Below, in pieces: positions 24,072-31,186 of a DNA stretch of 64,000 bases. Position numbers and translations under genes: made by a program. This DNA is from Hahella sp. HNIBRBA332. GTDB lineage: Bacteria; Pseudomonadota; Gammaproteobacteria; Pseudomonadales; Oleiphilaceae. The stretch is taken from NCBI RefSeq assembly GCF_030719035.1, contig NZ_CP132203.1, positions 62,001 to 126,000 of the forward strand, read 5' to 3'. The notes beneath the pieces were generated by a model that saw nothing but the letters and a program-made list of their open reading frames with translations, searched no databases and was not told the DNA's origin. The number at the start of each line of letters is the position of its first letter. The first letter of the stretch is position 1.

Positions 24072-26744
24072 TTAGCGCTTAAATATCCAGCAATGAATCG
24101 TTTTATTGAGACTCCTGGAATAAACCTTCCCTGTTTCAATGAACTTGTAGCGCTGGCTGTTGGGCAGCAGTTTCTTTAGGGCCTTGAGGTCCAGTGACTT
24201 CTGGCCGTGAGTGCGACACACCTCGTCAAAATGGTTCAGGTTAACGGCGATGTTTCCCGTCCCGACGGCGTGGTTTAGAACTTCCACCAGGGCGCTGGAT
24301 GCAAACGCGTTAGGGTCCGGCTGCGCGTTCAGATACTCGAAAGACTCCCAGAACTCCGCCACCGCCGGATGGTCGTCCGCCAGGCGCTCCTGGCGACTGA
24401 GAGCCCGTCCATACAGATAATCGCTCAAACCACTGAAAGCGCTTTCATTAAGGGTTGGGAAGATATGCCGCAACGCTTTTGCAGCCGCCATTAACTGGGC
24501 GTGGTTTTTCACCAAGCGCTGCAGGCTGGTTTTAATTTCCCCGCGGCTGGTGAAGACTTCCTCATAGTGATTAAACTCGTTGAAGAACGTGTTTAGGATC
24601 TGCGTTTCATTCTCCAGCGCCTTAGGCAGAAAGCCCGCCACCTGATCGACGCTTTGCCGTTCGAACCACTGCGCCAGCTTTCGCGTGTCTAGCGTGTGGT
24701 GTTCCGTCGTACAGTGACAATGCGTGATCCGTTGCAGCAGGGGCGGCGATCCGTCCACCTCGGCATTTTGCGCAAGCACCAGGCCGCCTAAAAAGAGCGG
24801 CTCTTCCGTGTCGTTGCCACGCTTGGCGACGCCCAACGTTCCGACCGCGCGCCCGTTAAAGAAGGGCTTAAACTCGTCGAAATCAAACTGCTTCTTTTTC
24901 ACGTCCGACTCGTCGCCCCGGTCGGACTCGATCAACACCAGCGGCATGTTAGAGCTTTGCGTGAATGCGCGCCGACGTCCGGCGGCTGTCGCCTTCATGG
25001 CGTCGAATCCTTCGTAGTCGTCGCGGCCCAAGAGTTTCCAAAGAAACTCGATCAGCGTGGATTTACCAGCGCCCGGATCGCCCGTCAGTTCAAGAAAGGG
25101 GAAGCTCTTATGCTTCGCCCGGATCTGCTGAACGAACAACGAGCCCAGCCAGAAGGCCAGCGCCGTTAATCCCTGCCAGGAAAAGGTGGTTATAAAGTTG
25201 TCGATCCATTCCGGGTTAAACTCTCCAGGCTGCACCCGAAAGCCCTTGAAGCTGGTTTTGATGCCGCCCCGCTCCAGTTCAAAATACCCCTCCGCATTCA
25301 GTTCCAGTTGTTTACCTTTGCTGAATGCAAAGGTCTGGTAGACGTAGGCCTGGCTGTCGGCGTGGTAACCCACATAAGGAATGGATTGAATCTCTTTGAC
25401 CTTACGGTTTAACCACTGCTCATGCAGCATGGCCATGTCTTTGGAGCTACCGGAAAACGCGCCATAGCCTTTGGTGATCATCGCCTTATGAAAGCTTGAT
25501 GGCGTGTCGATGTTGCTCCCGTCAAATGGGATTAACGCATCCGCGTTATTGCTGCTGTACTGCACCCGGAACACATAAAACTTTTCGTCCAGGATCTCGT
25601 CGCGCTCTGCATAAAGCAGTTCCGGCACAAAGTTACTGATTGGGAAGGCTGTGCAGTGCTGGCTAAACGAATCGTAGCCTTTACCTAGCGTCAATGCTGC
25701 ACCGTCCAGAGCTTCGGACAGCTTATGTAAGTCCACAGAAACCGAATACAGCCGGTTCTCAAAGTCGATAACGAAGTAAGAATGACGCTTCCATAAATAG
25801 TACGCGTACGCCTTCCACATCACGCTTTGCGCGGTGAACATTTTCCCCCGGTATTGCGCTTCCTGCAGGAACGTATCGTTGATCCTATCCAGGCGGTAAA
25901 GGTCGTCCCAGTCCTTGCTGGTTCCGGTTAGAGATATCTCAACTTTTTCACCCGCCATCTGGAGCTTGGTGTAATGGGACTTCATGCTCTTGCGGCCCGC
26001 TGCGTCATCATCCAACGCCAACACCCAAGTGATTTTTTTCCCTAGATAGGGTTTTATCGCCTCGCTTGGGTAATAGCCGGCGGCCAGGATCGCCACCGCC
26101 TTACGTTCGGAAAAGTGCAGCGCCAGGGCGTGAAAGATCCCCTCTACGATATAAACCCGATCACCTTGTTTAAGCTCCTGGGTCGGCGGCATCCACCACT
26201 TGCCCTTAACCGGATCAACCAACACCCATCGCCCATTGACGTTATGGCGTTTGCCGCTGAAGTTAATGCGCTGGCCGTCGTCCTTCTGTTTGTCGATCAA
26301 CCGTTCCCAATAAAGGGTCCGGTCGCTGTTCAGATAGAAACGTACCGTATTACACCACTCCTGAGACTTGGGCAGCTTGTAATTGCCTTGCTCATACCAG
26401 CCCACCATTTCACTAAGAGGGAAACGGCGATTGTGCGCCAGGTAGGCGTCCGCCGTGGCGTTTGGGTTCGCCTCCGTAGTAGGAAAGCGTTCGGAGTAGT
26501 TATTGAAAAGTTCCGGGTATATCTCCCGGGTTGTCTCGCTATAGCCGCAATGCTTTAAGCGGTTACAGCTGACGCGCCAGGGCTCTTTCATGCTGACGAA
26601 AAGCTCTTTCTTTCCGCAGTTTGGGCACTTGCCCTGCTGTAGGTATTCCCCTACGCGTTTGAAAGCGAACTGGCCATCGCTGGCCAGCGCCTCCGCTATT
26701 TCGTTTCTGTTATCAAAAGTTTGCATTGATCGCCCCAAACTCAC
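24072..26744 (-). CDS. Phage primase/helicase with zinc finger, Toprim and P-loop ATPase domains
   Basis: 890 residues. The N-terminus has a zinc-binding motif (CPNCGKKE near 40, then CNRLKHCGY near 60). A Toprim domain follows (VYIVEGIFHALAL near 200 with catalytic E; LALDDDAAG near 245). The C-terminal ATPase has the Walker A GDPGAGKST near 560 and VLIESDRGDESD as Walker B near 615. The architecture resembles P4 alpha and related primase-helicases that initiate replication at iteron origins. The GTG start overlaps the cox-like stop as GTGA, fixing the start. P2 itself uses a rolling-circle protein instead, so the replication module has been exchanged. Confidence 0.9.
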   Translation of the reverse strand: MSLGRSMQTFDNRNEIAEALASDGQFAFKRVGEYLQQGKCPNCGKKELFVSMKEPWRVSCNRLKHCGYSETTREIYPELFNNYSERFPTTEANPNATADAYLAHNRRFPLSEMVGWYEQGNYKLPKSQEWCNTVRFYLNSDRTLYWERLIDKQKDDGQRINFSGKRHNVNGRWVLVDPVKGKWWMPPTQELKQGDRVYIVEGIFHALALHFSERKAVAILAAGYYPSEAIKPYLGKKITWVLALDDDAAGRKSMKSHYTKLQMAGEKVEISLTGTSKDWDDLYRLDRINDTFLQEAQYRGKMFTAQSVMWKAYAYYLWKRHSYFVIDFENRLYSVSVDLHKLSEALDGAALTLGKGYDSFSQHCTAFPISNFVPELLYAERDEILDEKFYVFRVQYSSNNADALIPFDGSNIDTPSSFHKAMITKGYGAFSGSSKDMAMLHEQWLNRKVKEIQSIPYVGYHADSQAYVYQTFAFSKGKQLELNAEGYFELERGGIKTSFKGFRVQPGEFNPEWIDNFITTFSWQGLTALAFWLGSLFVQQIRAKHKSFPFLELTGDPGAGKSTLIEFLWKLLGRDDYEGFDAMKATAAGRRRAFTQSSNMPLVLIESDRGDESDVKKKQFDFDEFKPFFNGRAVGTLGVAKRGNDTEEPLFLGGLVLAQNAEVDGSPPLLQRITHCHCTTEHHTLDTRKLAQWFERQSVDQVAGFLPKALENETQILNTFFNEFNHYEEVFTSRGEIKTSLQRLVKNHAQLMAAAKALRHIFPTLNESAFSGLSDYLYGRALSRQERLADDHPAVAEFWESFEYLNAQPDPNAFASSALVEVLNHAVGTGNIAVNLNHFDEVCRTHGQKSLDLKALKKLLPNSQRYKFIETGKVYSRSLNKTIHCWIFKR

Positions 26745-26938
26745 TTACTCTTTTCACTTTCTTCTAGACAGTCCTTCGTTAACCTAGCAACGTTAATCAG
26801 CACCAACCTACCGATATATTTAACCGGCAAATAGCCGCGTGCTATTTGTCCTCTAATTTGTTCCTCCCGAAGTCCAGAGCATGCCGCAAAAGCTTTTTTA
26901 GTCATGATTGGAGAGGGGAAAGAAAGGTTATTTTTCAT
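26741..26938 (-). CDS. Cox/AlpA-like small DNA-binding regulator
   Basis: 65 residues. The segment MTKKAFAACSGLREEQIRGQ followed by IARGYLPVKYIGRLVLINV has the winged helix-turn-helix pattern of Cox and excisionase-type proteins (compare FAKLIGKS...IDKGKLPV of P2 Cox). It is the first gene of the leftward early operon, divergent from the repressor. Cox of P2 represses lysogenic transcription and directs excision. AAGGAT lies before the ATG. A dual role is expected here; see the shared motif near both sites. Confidence 0.75.
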   Translation of the reverse strand: MKNNLSFPSPIMTKKAFAACSGLREEQIRGQIARGYLPVKYIGRLVLINVARLTKDCLEESEKSK

Positions 26939-27211
26939 ACTTCATACATCCTTTGTGGTTTACAGATTGTCAGTGTGTGCTTGTGTGTGACTAATTATTC
27001 TCACCCTTACACATTGCTGTCAACAGTTTTTGCACACTCGGGGGTGCAGAAAATGATCCTTAATGGTACACATTCGGATCCGTTTCGGCACATTCCGACA
27101 CATTCCGGCACATTTGATCAGTTTTTTTCACCTCCAACCTTGCAATTTTTGCCCCCGTAGGTGTAAAAATGTGCCCGTGTGTGTACAGGTTGTCGATTTG
27201 AGGAACAAGAA
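26939..27211. promoter_or_regulatory. Early/lysogeny control region with operator-like repeats
   Basis: This region lies between the divergent cox-like and repressor genes. Three tandem 10-bp repeats occupy 27087-27116 (GGCACATTCC, GACACATTCC, GGCACATTTG), with a related ACACATTCGG at about 27068-27077. TGTGCTTGTGTGTG (26976-26989) and TGTGCCCGTGTGTG (27170-27183) are copies of a motif found again at 28636-28649 near the attachment end. The decamers are candidate repressor operators; the longer motif is a candidate Cox or integrase site. Confidence 0.65.
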
Positions 27212-27529
27212 ATGAAGCTAAAGGCAGGTGAACGGCTAAAGGGGTTGCGTGAATTCGCGGGGCTTACTCGGCAGGATTTTTCAAACGTAACTAATATTGA
27301 GCTTCCCAGGCTGACCAATATAGAAAAACTCAGGGTGAAAGTTTCAGAGGATGAGTTTGCAAAGGTTGGTTTGCTATTTCCTGAGGTAGTGCAATGGTTG
27401 GTTTTTGAGGGGGATATATCACTCGAAGCATTGAGAGCAAGTGAGCAGAAGTATTGCCGGCTAATAGCTGCAAAATTTGAAGCAGGACAAACCCCGGAGG
27501 GGTACGGCTTAGAGGAAAAAATTAAGTAA
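27212..27529 (+). CDS. Prophage repressor (helix-turn-helix)
   Basis: 105 residues. The N-terminus reads MKLKAGERLKGLREFAGLTR then QDFSNVTNIELPRLTNIEKL, a Cro/CI-type helix-turn-helix (about 8-45). ATG at 27212 is preceded by GAGGAACAAG. The stop overlaps the integrase ATG as TAATG, so repressor and integrase are co-translated, as in P2 (C and Int share a transcript). It should maintain lysogeny by binding the decamers at 27087-27116. Confidence 0.8.
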   Translation: MKLKAGERLKGLREFAGLTRQDFSNVTNIELPRLTNIEKLRVKVSEDEFAKVGLLFPEVVQWLVFEGDISLEALRASEQKYCRLIAAKFEAGQTPEGYGLEEKIK

Positions 27530-28539
27530 TGGCGATAAAAAAAGTTGCTACAGGATGGCAGGTCGATTTAAGGCCAGAAGGGCGTGAAGGGAAAAGAGTA
27601 AGAAAAACATTTCCCAAGTTAGTACAGGCTAAAAATTGGGAAACGGATCAAAAGGCAAAAGCTCTTACAGGTGAGTGGGCTGCACCACAGAAGGATAAGA
27701 GACGCCTTACTGAGTTAGTGAACACGTGGCATGAACTCCACGGTTATACACTGAAGGACTCTGAGAACCTTCTCAGGGTTTTAACTGCAACTTGTAAAAG
27801 GCTTGGCGACCCAGTAGCAACAAGCCTCACAAGTGAGGACTGGCTGATTTATAGAAAAAAACGATTAAAGCAGAAGGTGCATAATAGGGATAAATTTGTC
27901 GAGCCAAAGACAATCAATCACGAGCAAATCTATCTTTCTGCCGTTTTCAATAAGCTGATAAGACTTAAAAACTGGAGGCATGAGAACCCCCTTAAAGGCG
28001 TATCAAAATTACCAATAGATGAGCCTGACTTATCTTATCTGGAAAAAGACCAAATTAAGGTATTACTGGCTGCGCTGGAAAGTTCTATAAACCCTAACGT
28101 TTTGACTATTACGAAAATATGTCTTTCTACTGGGGCTAGGTGGGGAGAGGCTGAAAAGCTTCACGCTGAACATGTCAGGCATGGAAAGTTGCACTTTGTT
28201 GGTACTAAAAACAGCAAAGCCAGGGCTGTCCCAGTTTCAGAGGAGCTTATCAAAGAAATACTAACGGGAAGACCTAGCTCTGGCCGACTTTTTAAGGAGA
28301 CATCATATCGAGCATTTGAAAACGGGATAAAGCGGGCGAAGTTAGTTCTTCCTGGAGGGCAAAAGACGCACATTTTGCGTCACACTTTTGCGTCCCACTA
28401 TATGATCAACGATGGCAATATTCTCAAGCTCAAATACATTCTTGGTCATGGCTCTTTGGCAATGACTATACGTTATGCCAAGCTTGCCCCTAATCACCTA
28501 GCTGAAGCCCTAACCAAGAACCCCCTAGCCACCCTATAA
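27529..28539 (+). CDS. int: Prophage tyrosine integrase
   Basis: 336 residues. The N-terminal part is an AP2-like arm-binding domain (KKVATGWQVDLRPEGREGKR) followed by a SAM-like core-binding domain. The catalytic domain has R in STGARWGEAEKL (near 204), HILRHTFASHYM (H and R near 281-284), LGHGSLAMTIRYAKL (H near 306) with the nucleophilic Y near 316. It is of the P2/HP1 integrase type. It is coupled to the repressor gene and faces the attachment site, as usual. Confidence 0.95.
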   Translation: MAIKKVATGWQVDLRPEGREGKRVRKTFPKLVQAKNWETDQKAKALTGEWAAPQKDKRRLTELVNTWHELHGYTLKDSENLLRVLTATCKRLGDPVATSLTSEDWLIYRKKRLKQKVHNRDKFVEPKTINHEQIYLSAVFNKLIRLKNWRHENPLKGVSKLPIDEPDLSYLEKDQIKVLLAALESSINPNVLTITKICLSTGARWGEAEKLHAEHVRHGKLHFVGTKNSKARAVPVSEELIKEILTGRPSSGRLFKETSYRAFENGIKRAKLVLPGGQKTHILRHTFASHYMINDGNILKLKYILGHGSLAMTIRYAKLAPNHLAEALTKNPLATL

Positions 28540-28570
28540 GTGTCCACAAAGTGTCCACAAAGTGTCCACA
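28538..28570 (+). repeat. Three tandem 11-bp repeats next to the integrase stop
   Basis: AAGTGTCCACA occurs three times in a row (28538-28548, 28549-28559, 28560-28570), the first overlapping the integrase stop codon. Direct repeats with helical spacing beside an attachment site are typical integrase arm-type sites. Confidence 0.7.
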
Positions 28571-28654
28571 CAAAGGTGCATGTCTGAGTAAGAACGTGCA
28601 TCCGTGTCTATAAAAATCAATAAGTTATGCTGGTATGTGCTTGTATGTGAAGCT

Positions 28655-28701
28655 TCGGAGCGAATTAGCAACTCGCTGCCTTACCATTCGGCCAGCCTAC
28701 C
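28655..28701 (-). tRNA. 5' half of a tRNA-like gene, anticodon GCU, disrupted at the prophage junction
   Basis: Read leftward from 28701: GGTAGGC acceptor strand, TG, a D arm GCC-loop with GG-GGC, A26, and the anticodon arm GCGAG-TTGCTAA-TTCGC (28676-28660) with anticodon GCU in exact tRNA geometry. After this no variable arm, TPsiC arm or GCCTACC acceptor complement follows, so the gene is incomplete. The integrase lies on the missing side. The simplest reading is that the prophage inserted at the anticodon arm, as HP1 does, without restoring the 3' half. The lost part should be at the other prophage end. Confidence 0.6.
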
Positions 28702-28878
28702 TTTGTTCTTTCATGCAATCGCTGTTTGCTCATTAGTCTCGATTGCAGGCGTTTAATACAAAGAACGCAGTACAAAAATGGTGGAGTCTGATGTGCTTTC
28801 GCTCCAAGTAACCGTTCTTTGTTATGTGCTCTCTTTCGTCACGCGACGTTTTTACCGCGCTGCTCGAAAAAAACACAT

Positions 28879-28911
28879 AAAAAAACCCGGTGAGCTTTCG
28901 CCCGCCGGGTT
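28879..28911 (-). terminator. Rho-independent terminator of the leftward transcript opposite rtcR
   Basis: AACCCGG (28884-28890) and CCGGGTT (28905-28911) form a stem which, read leftward, is followed by a run of T. It ends whatever is transcribed leftward from the sigma54-type promoter at 29193-29209. Confidence 0.85.
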
Positions 28912-28934
28912 CTCGTTCCTTGTGAGGGGAGAGT

Positions 28935-28963
28935 GTCCGGAGGGCGTTTGCTTCCCTCCGGAC
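28935..28963. other. Perfect 10-bp hairpin in the leader opposite rtcR
   Basis: GTCCGGAGGG (28935-28944) and CCCTCCGGAC (28954-28963) pair perfectly around a 9-base loop. There is no T-run. It precedes the true terminator in the leftward transcript and may be a structural part of an RNA. Confidence 0.75.
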
Positions 28964-29192
28964 GTGATTACGTCATCGAAGGGTGTGGTTCGCCTTTGAT
29001 TCGCCGAGGTCGTTTGATTTGCTCCAGTCGCTGGAATAACCGCAATAGCAATCGTTATGGCGCAGGCAGGCCGCTAAGCCGCTACTTATTGGCTGGCTCA
29101 GTATCTGTCCTGGCTGTTGATTGAAGTGCTTAATCATGAAAAACATGTCGGTATCCGTAATGGAGTCGTTAAATTTAAGTTGCCCGTATATT

Positions 29193-29209
29193 AGCACTAG
29201 TCGTGCCAA
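29193..29209 (-). promoter_or_regulatory. Sigma54-type promoter, divergent from rtcR
   Basis: Read leftward, TTGGCACGACTAGTGCT matches the consensus TTGGCAC-N5-TTGCW, with GG and GC exactly 12 bases apart; only the first base of the -12 element differs. The transcript start is expected near 29182. Its position 200 bases upstream of the sigma54 activator gene rtcR, and facing away, is the classic RtcR target arrangement. Confidence 0.7.
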
Positions 29210-29238
29210 CTTTTTATTTGCTGCGAGAAAAATCTGAG

Positions 29239-29296
29239 ATCGCCATATTTACCGGGGCCTGAGACGCGTGTGCGGAAAATCTGTAGTAATGGCGAT
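29239..29296. promoter_or_regulatory. Inverted repeat upstream of the sigma54 promoter (candidate RtcR binding sites)
   Basis: ATCGCCAT (29239-29246) and ATGGCGAT (29289-29296) are perfect inverse copies, placed about 45-100 bases upstream of the leftward promoter where enhancer-binding proteins bind. Assignment to RtcR is inferred from position. Confidence 0.45.
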
Positions 29297-29408
29297 AAGC
29301 CGCTTTAAGAAAAGAGGGTTTTCTTATTTTTGAATCAAATATTCGAAAAAAAGAAGTTTTCATCTAAAATTCTCACAATTAAGTCTGTGGCGGAGTGGGT
29401 AGAGCGGA

Positions 29409-31043
29409 GTGGCGATCAAGAAACGTAAATATAAAGTGGTATTTGGCTTTTTAGGCTCCACTATGGACGCCGTGTCCCGTCGCAGGGGGAAGTATGAAAA
29501 GCGTTGGCAACGTTGGCGGCCCACTGTGTCCATTGCGCAACATCCAGAAGCGTTTCCTGTCGATCGGTTAGTGTTGCTATATAACCCCCAGGATCGCGAG
29601 CTGGCGGACGAAGTCGTTGGCGATATTGGCGACGTGGCGCCCAAACTACAGGTGGATCTGCAGCAATTGGATTTCGATGCGCCCTGGGACCTGCATCAGG
29701 TGTTTCCCAAACTGTATCAGTTTATTGACGGCTACCCCTTTGATACGGAGAAGGAGGAGTACTTCTTTCATATCACCACCGGTTCCCATATTCAGCAGAT
29801 ATCCATCTTTTTATCCGTGGGCGCCCGCTATTTTCCCGGCAAGTTGCTACAAACCGCGCCAAGCCGGGATCACGAAGGCGGCAGCAAGGTGGAAGTGATT
29901 GATCTGGATAATGCGCCGCGCTCGGTGGCGGAAATCTTCAGTCAGGCGCGCAAACGCGACACCGATTATTTGAAGTCCGGTATCGATACCCGTAATGCGG
30001 ATTTCAACCAGTTGATAAGGCAGATTGAGACCGTAGCGATTCGCACCCGTGCGCCGATTTTGATTACAGGGCCGACCGGCGCCGGTAAGTCCAGATTGGG
30101 CTCTCGGATCTATGAACTTAAGCGCAAGCGCCAGGATGTGAAAGGCGCCTTTGTTGAAGTGAACTGCGCCACGTTGCGCGGCGATAACGCCATGTCCGCG
30201 TTGTTTGGGCACCGTAAGGGCGCTTTCACCGGCGCGGTCGAGAAGCGGGACGGTTTGTTGAAGGAAGCCGATGGCGGCGTGCTGTTTCTTGATGAGATTG
30301 GTGAGCTGCCTCTGGATGAGCAAGCGATGTTATTGCGCGCTATAGAGGATAAGCGCTTTTTCCCGCTGGGAGCGGATAAAGAAGAAAACAGCGACTTTCA
30401 ACTCATCGCCGGCACTAACAGAGACTTGCGTCAGGATGTCATCGACGGGCGCTTCCGGGAAGACTTGTTCTCACGCATCAACCTGTGGACATACCGATTG
30501 CCGGGGCTGGCGGAACGACATGAAGATATCGAGCCTAATCTGGACTACGAGCTGCAACGCTTTGAGCGTGAAAACGGGATTCGCGTGCGCTTCAGTCAGG
30601 AAGGCCGCAAACGCTATCTCAAGTTCGCTTGTTCTCCCAGCGCATTGTGGAAAGGCAACTTTCGCGACCTCAACGCCAGCGTCACCCGCATGGCGACATT
30701 GGCGGAGGCCGGAGAGATTGATGTGGCCTTGGTGGAGGCGGAGATGGAGCGTTTAGGGTATCTCTGGGGAATGGAGCTGCGCTCCGCAAGTCAGCAATTA
30801 GAGACCAACCTGTTGGATAATCTGCTGTCGCCGGAGCAACTGGAAGAAATGGATCATTTGGATCAGGTGCAACTGGAAGCCGTGGTGCGCGCCTGTCGGG
30901 ACAGTAGCTCGGCTGCGGAGGCCGGCCGTCGCCTGTTTGCGGCCTCGCGTCTGAAGAAACGGCGTTTGAATGACAGTCAGCGCGTTGCGGCGATACTGGA
31001 CAAATATGGCCTGCATTTCGACCAGATAAAAAACGCTTGGTAG
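29409..31043 (+). CDS. rtcR: RtcR, sigma54-dependent activator of RNA repair genes
   Basis: 544 residues. The N-terminal ~180 residues are the RtcR CARF-like sensor domain (KVVFGFLGSTMD, RWQRWRPTVSI, YFFHITTGSHIQQISIFL), known to bind RNA fragments ending in 2',3'-cyclic phosphate. The AAA+ domain has Walker A GPTGAGKSRLG (near 220), the sigma54-contacting GAFTGA motif (near 275), and Walker B VLFLDEIGELP (near 295). A C-terminal helix-turn-helix follows (SAAEAGRRLFAASRLKKRR). The start is GTG at 29409 with GAGCGGA upstream. No rtcA or rtcB gene is in the window, so its target here is the short leftward unit or something outside. Confidence 0.95.
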   Translation: MAIKKRKYKVVFGFLGSTMDAVSRRRGKYEKRWQRWRPTVSIAQHPEAFPVDRLVLLYNPQDRELADEVVGDIGDVAPKLQVDLQQLDFDAPWDLHQVFPKLYQFIDGYPFDTEKEEYFFHITTGSHIQQISIFLSVGARYFPGKLLQTAPSRDHEGGSKVEVIDLDNAPRSVAEIFSQARKRDTDYLKSGIDTRNADFNQLIRQIETVAIRTRAPILITGPTGAGKSRLGSRIYELKRKRQDVKGAFVEVNCATLRGDNAMSALFGHRKGAFTGAVEKRDGLLKEADGGVLFLDEIGELPLDEQAMLLRAIEDKRFFPLGADKEENSDFQLIAGTNRDLRQDVIDGRFREDLFSRINLWTYRLPGLAERHEDIEPNLDYELQRFERENGIRVRFSQEGRKRYLKFACSPSALWKGNFRDLNASVTRMATLAEAGEIDVALVEAEMERLGYLWGMELRSASQQLETNLLDNLLSPEQLEEMDHLDQVQLEAVVRACRDSSSAAEAGRRLFAASRLKKRRLNDSQRVAAILDKYGLHFDQIKNAW

Positions 31044-31186
31044 CGCGTGTACATTTAACGGCGGCGGGAGTATAACTGGCTAGTCCGGCCTGAGCGTGTA
31101 AGGAGTTGCGAGGGGAGGCTGAACATCGCCAAGGGGAGAGCCAGTGAGCTGTCCAGGGGGCGCTATAACAAGAAAAGGAGTTTTCT

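Larger units (their letters stand above)
1..28676. mobile_element. P2/HP1-type prophage (left end outside window)
   Basis: Contiguous phage genes run from the window edge to a tyrosine integrase at 27529-28539. Gene order matches the P2/HP1 lineage: portal and terminase ATPase diverge from scaffold, capsid, terminase endonuclease and head completion, followed by tail, lysis, tape measure, baseplate and fibre. The sheath, tube and baseplate genes belong to families (DUF2586, DUF2597, DUF2590) that I associate with HP1-like rather than P2-proper phages. No virion gene in the window looks broken apart from the edge cut, so the prophage may be functional. The right boundary is placed at a tRNA-like anticodon arm (28660-28676) by inference. 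Confidence 0.93.
28879..29182 (-). ncRNA. Candidate RtcR-controlled short transcript (ncRNA or 54-residue peptide)
   Basis: A sigma54-type promoter at 29193-29209 predicts a leftward start near 29182, and a strong terminator lies at 28879-28911, giving a transcript of about 300 bases. It includes a perfect 10-bp hairpin at 28935-28963. An open frame from ATG 29137 to TGA at about 28973 would encode 54 residues (MIKHFNQQPGQILSQPISSG at the start, later CLRHNDCYCGYSSDW), but it has no clear ribosome site. RtcR normally activates rtcBA or an Rsr-Y RNA operon from this position; here neither rtcA nor rtcB is present. Confidence 0.5.

Noticed and set aside
28739..28850. A possible second tRNA-like RNA ending CTCCACCA followed by TTTTT on the minus strand, with ACAAAGAACG/CGTTCTTTGT inverted repeats nearby.
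   Set aside because: No D arm GG pair, anticodon arm or T loop of correct geometry was found. The inverted repeat is real but could not be assigned a function.
28778..29124. Rightward open frames between the integrase and rtcR (73 and 63 residues).
   Set aside because: They run across the hairpins and terminator of the opposite strand and show no ribosome site or protein-like composition.
29383..29411. The sequence TGGCGGAGTGGGTAGAGCGG just before the rtcR start looks like a tRNA D arm.
   Set aside because: No acceptor, anticodon or T arm can be placed around it, and it overlaps the rtcR ribosome site and GTG start. Chance resemblance is the better explanation.
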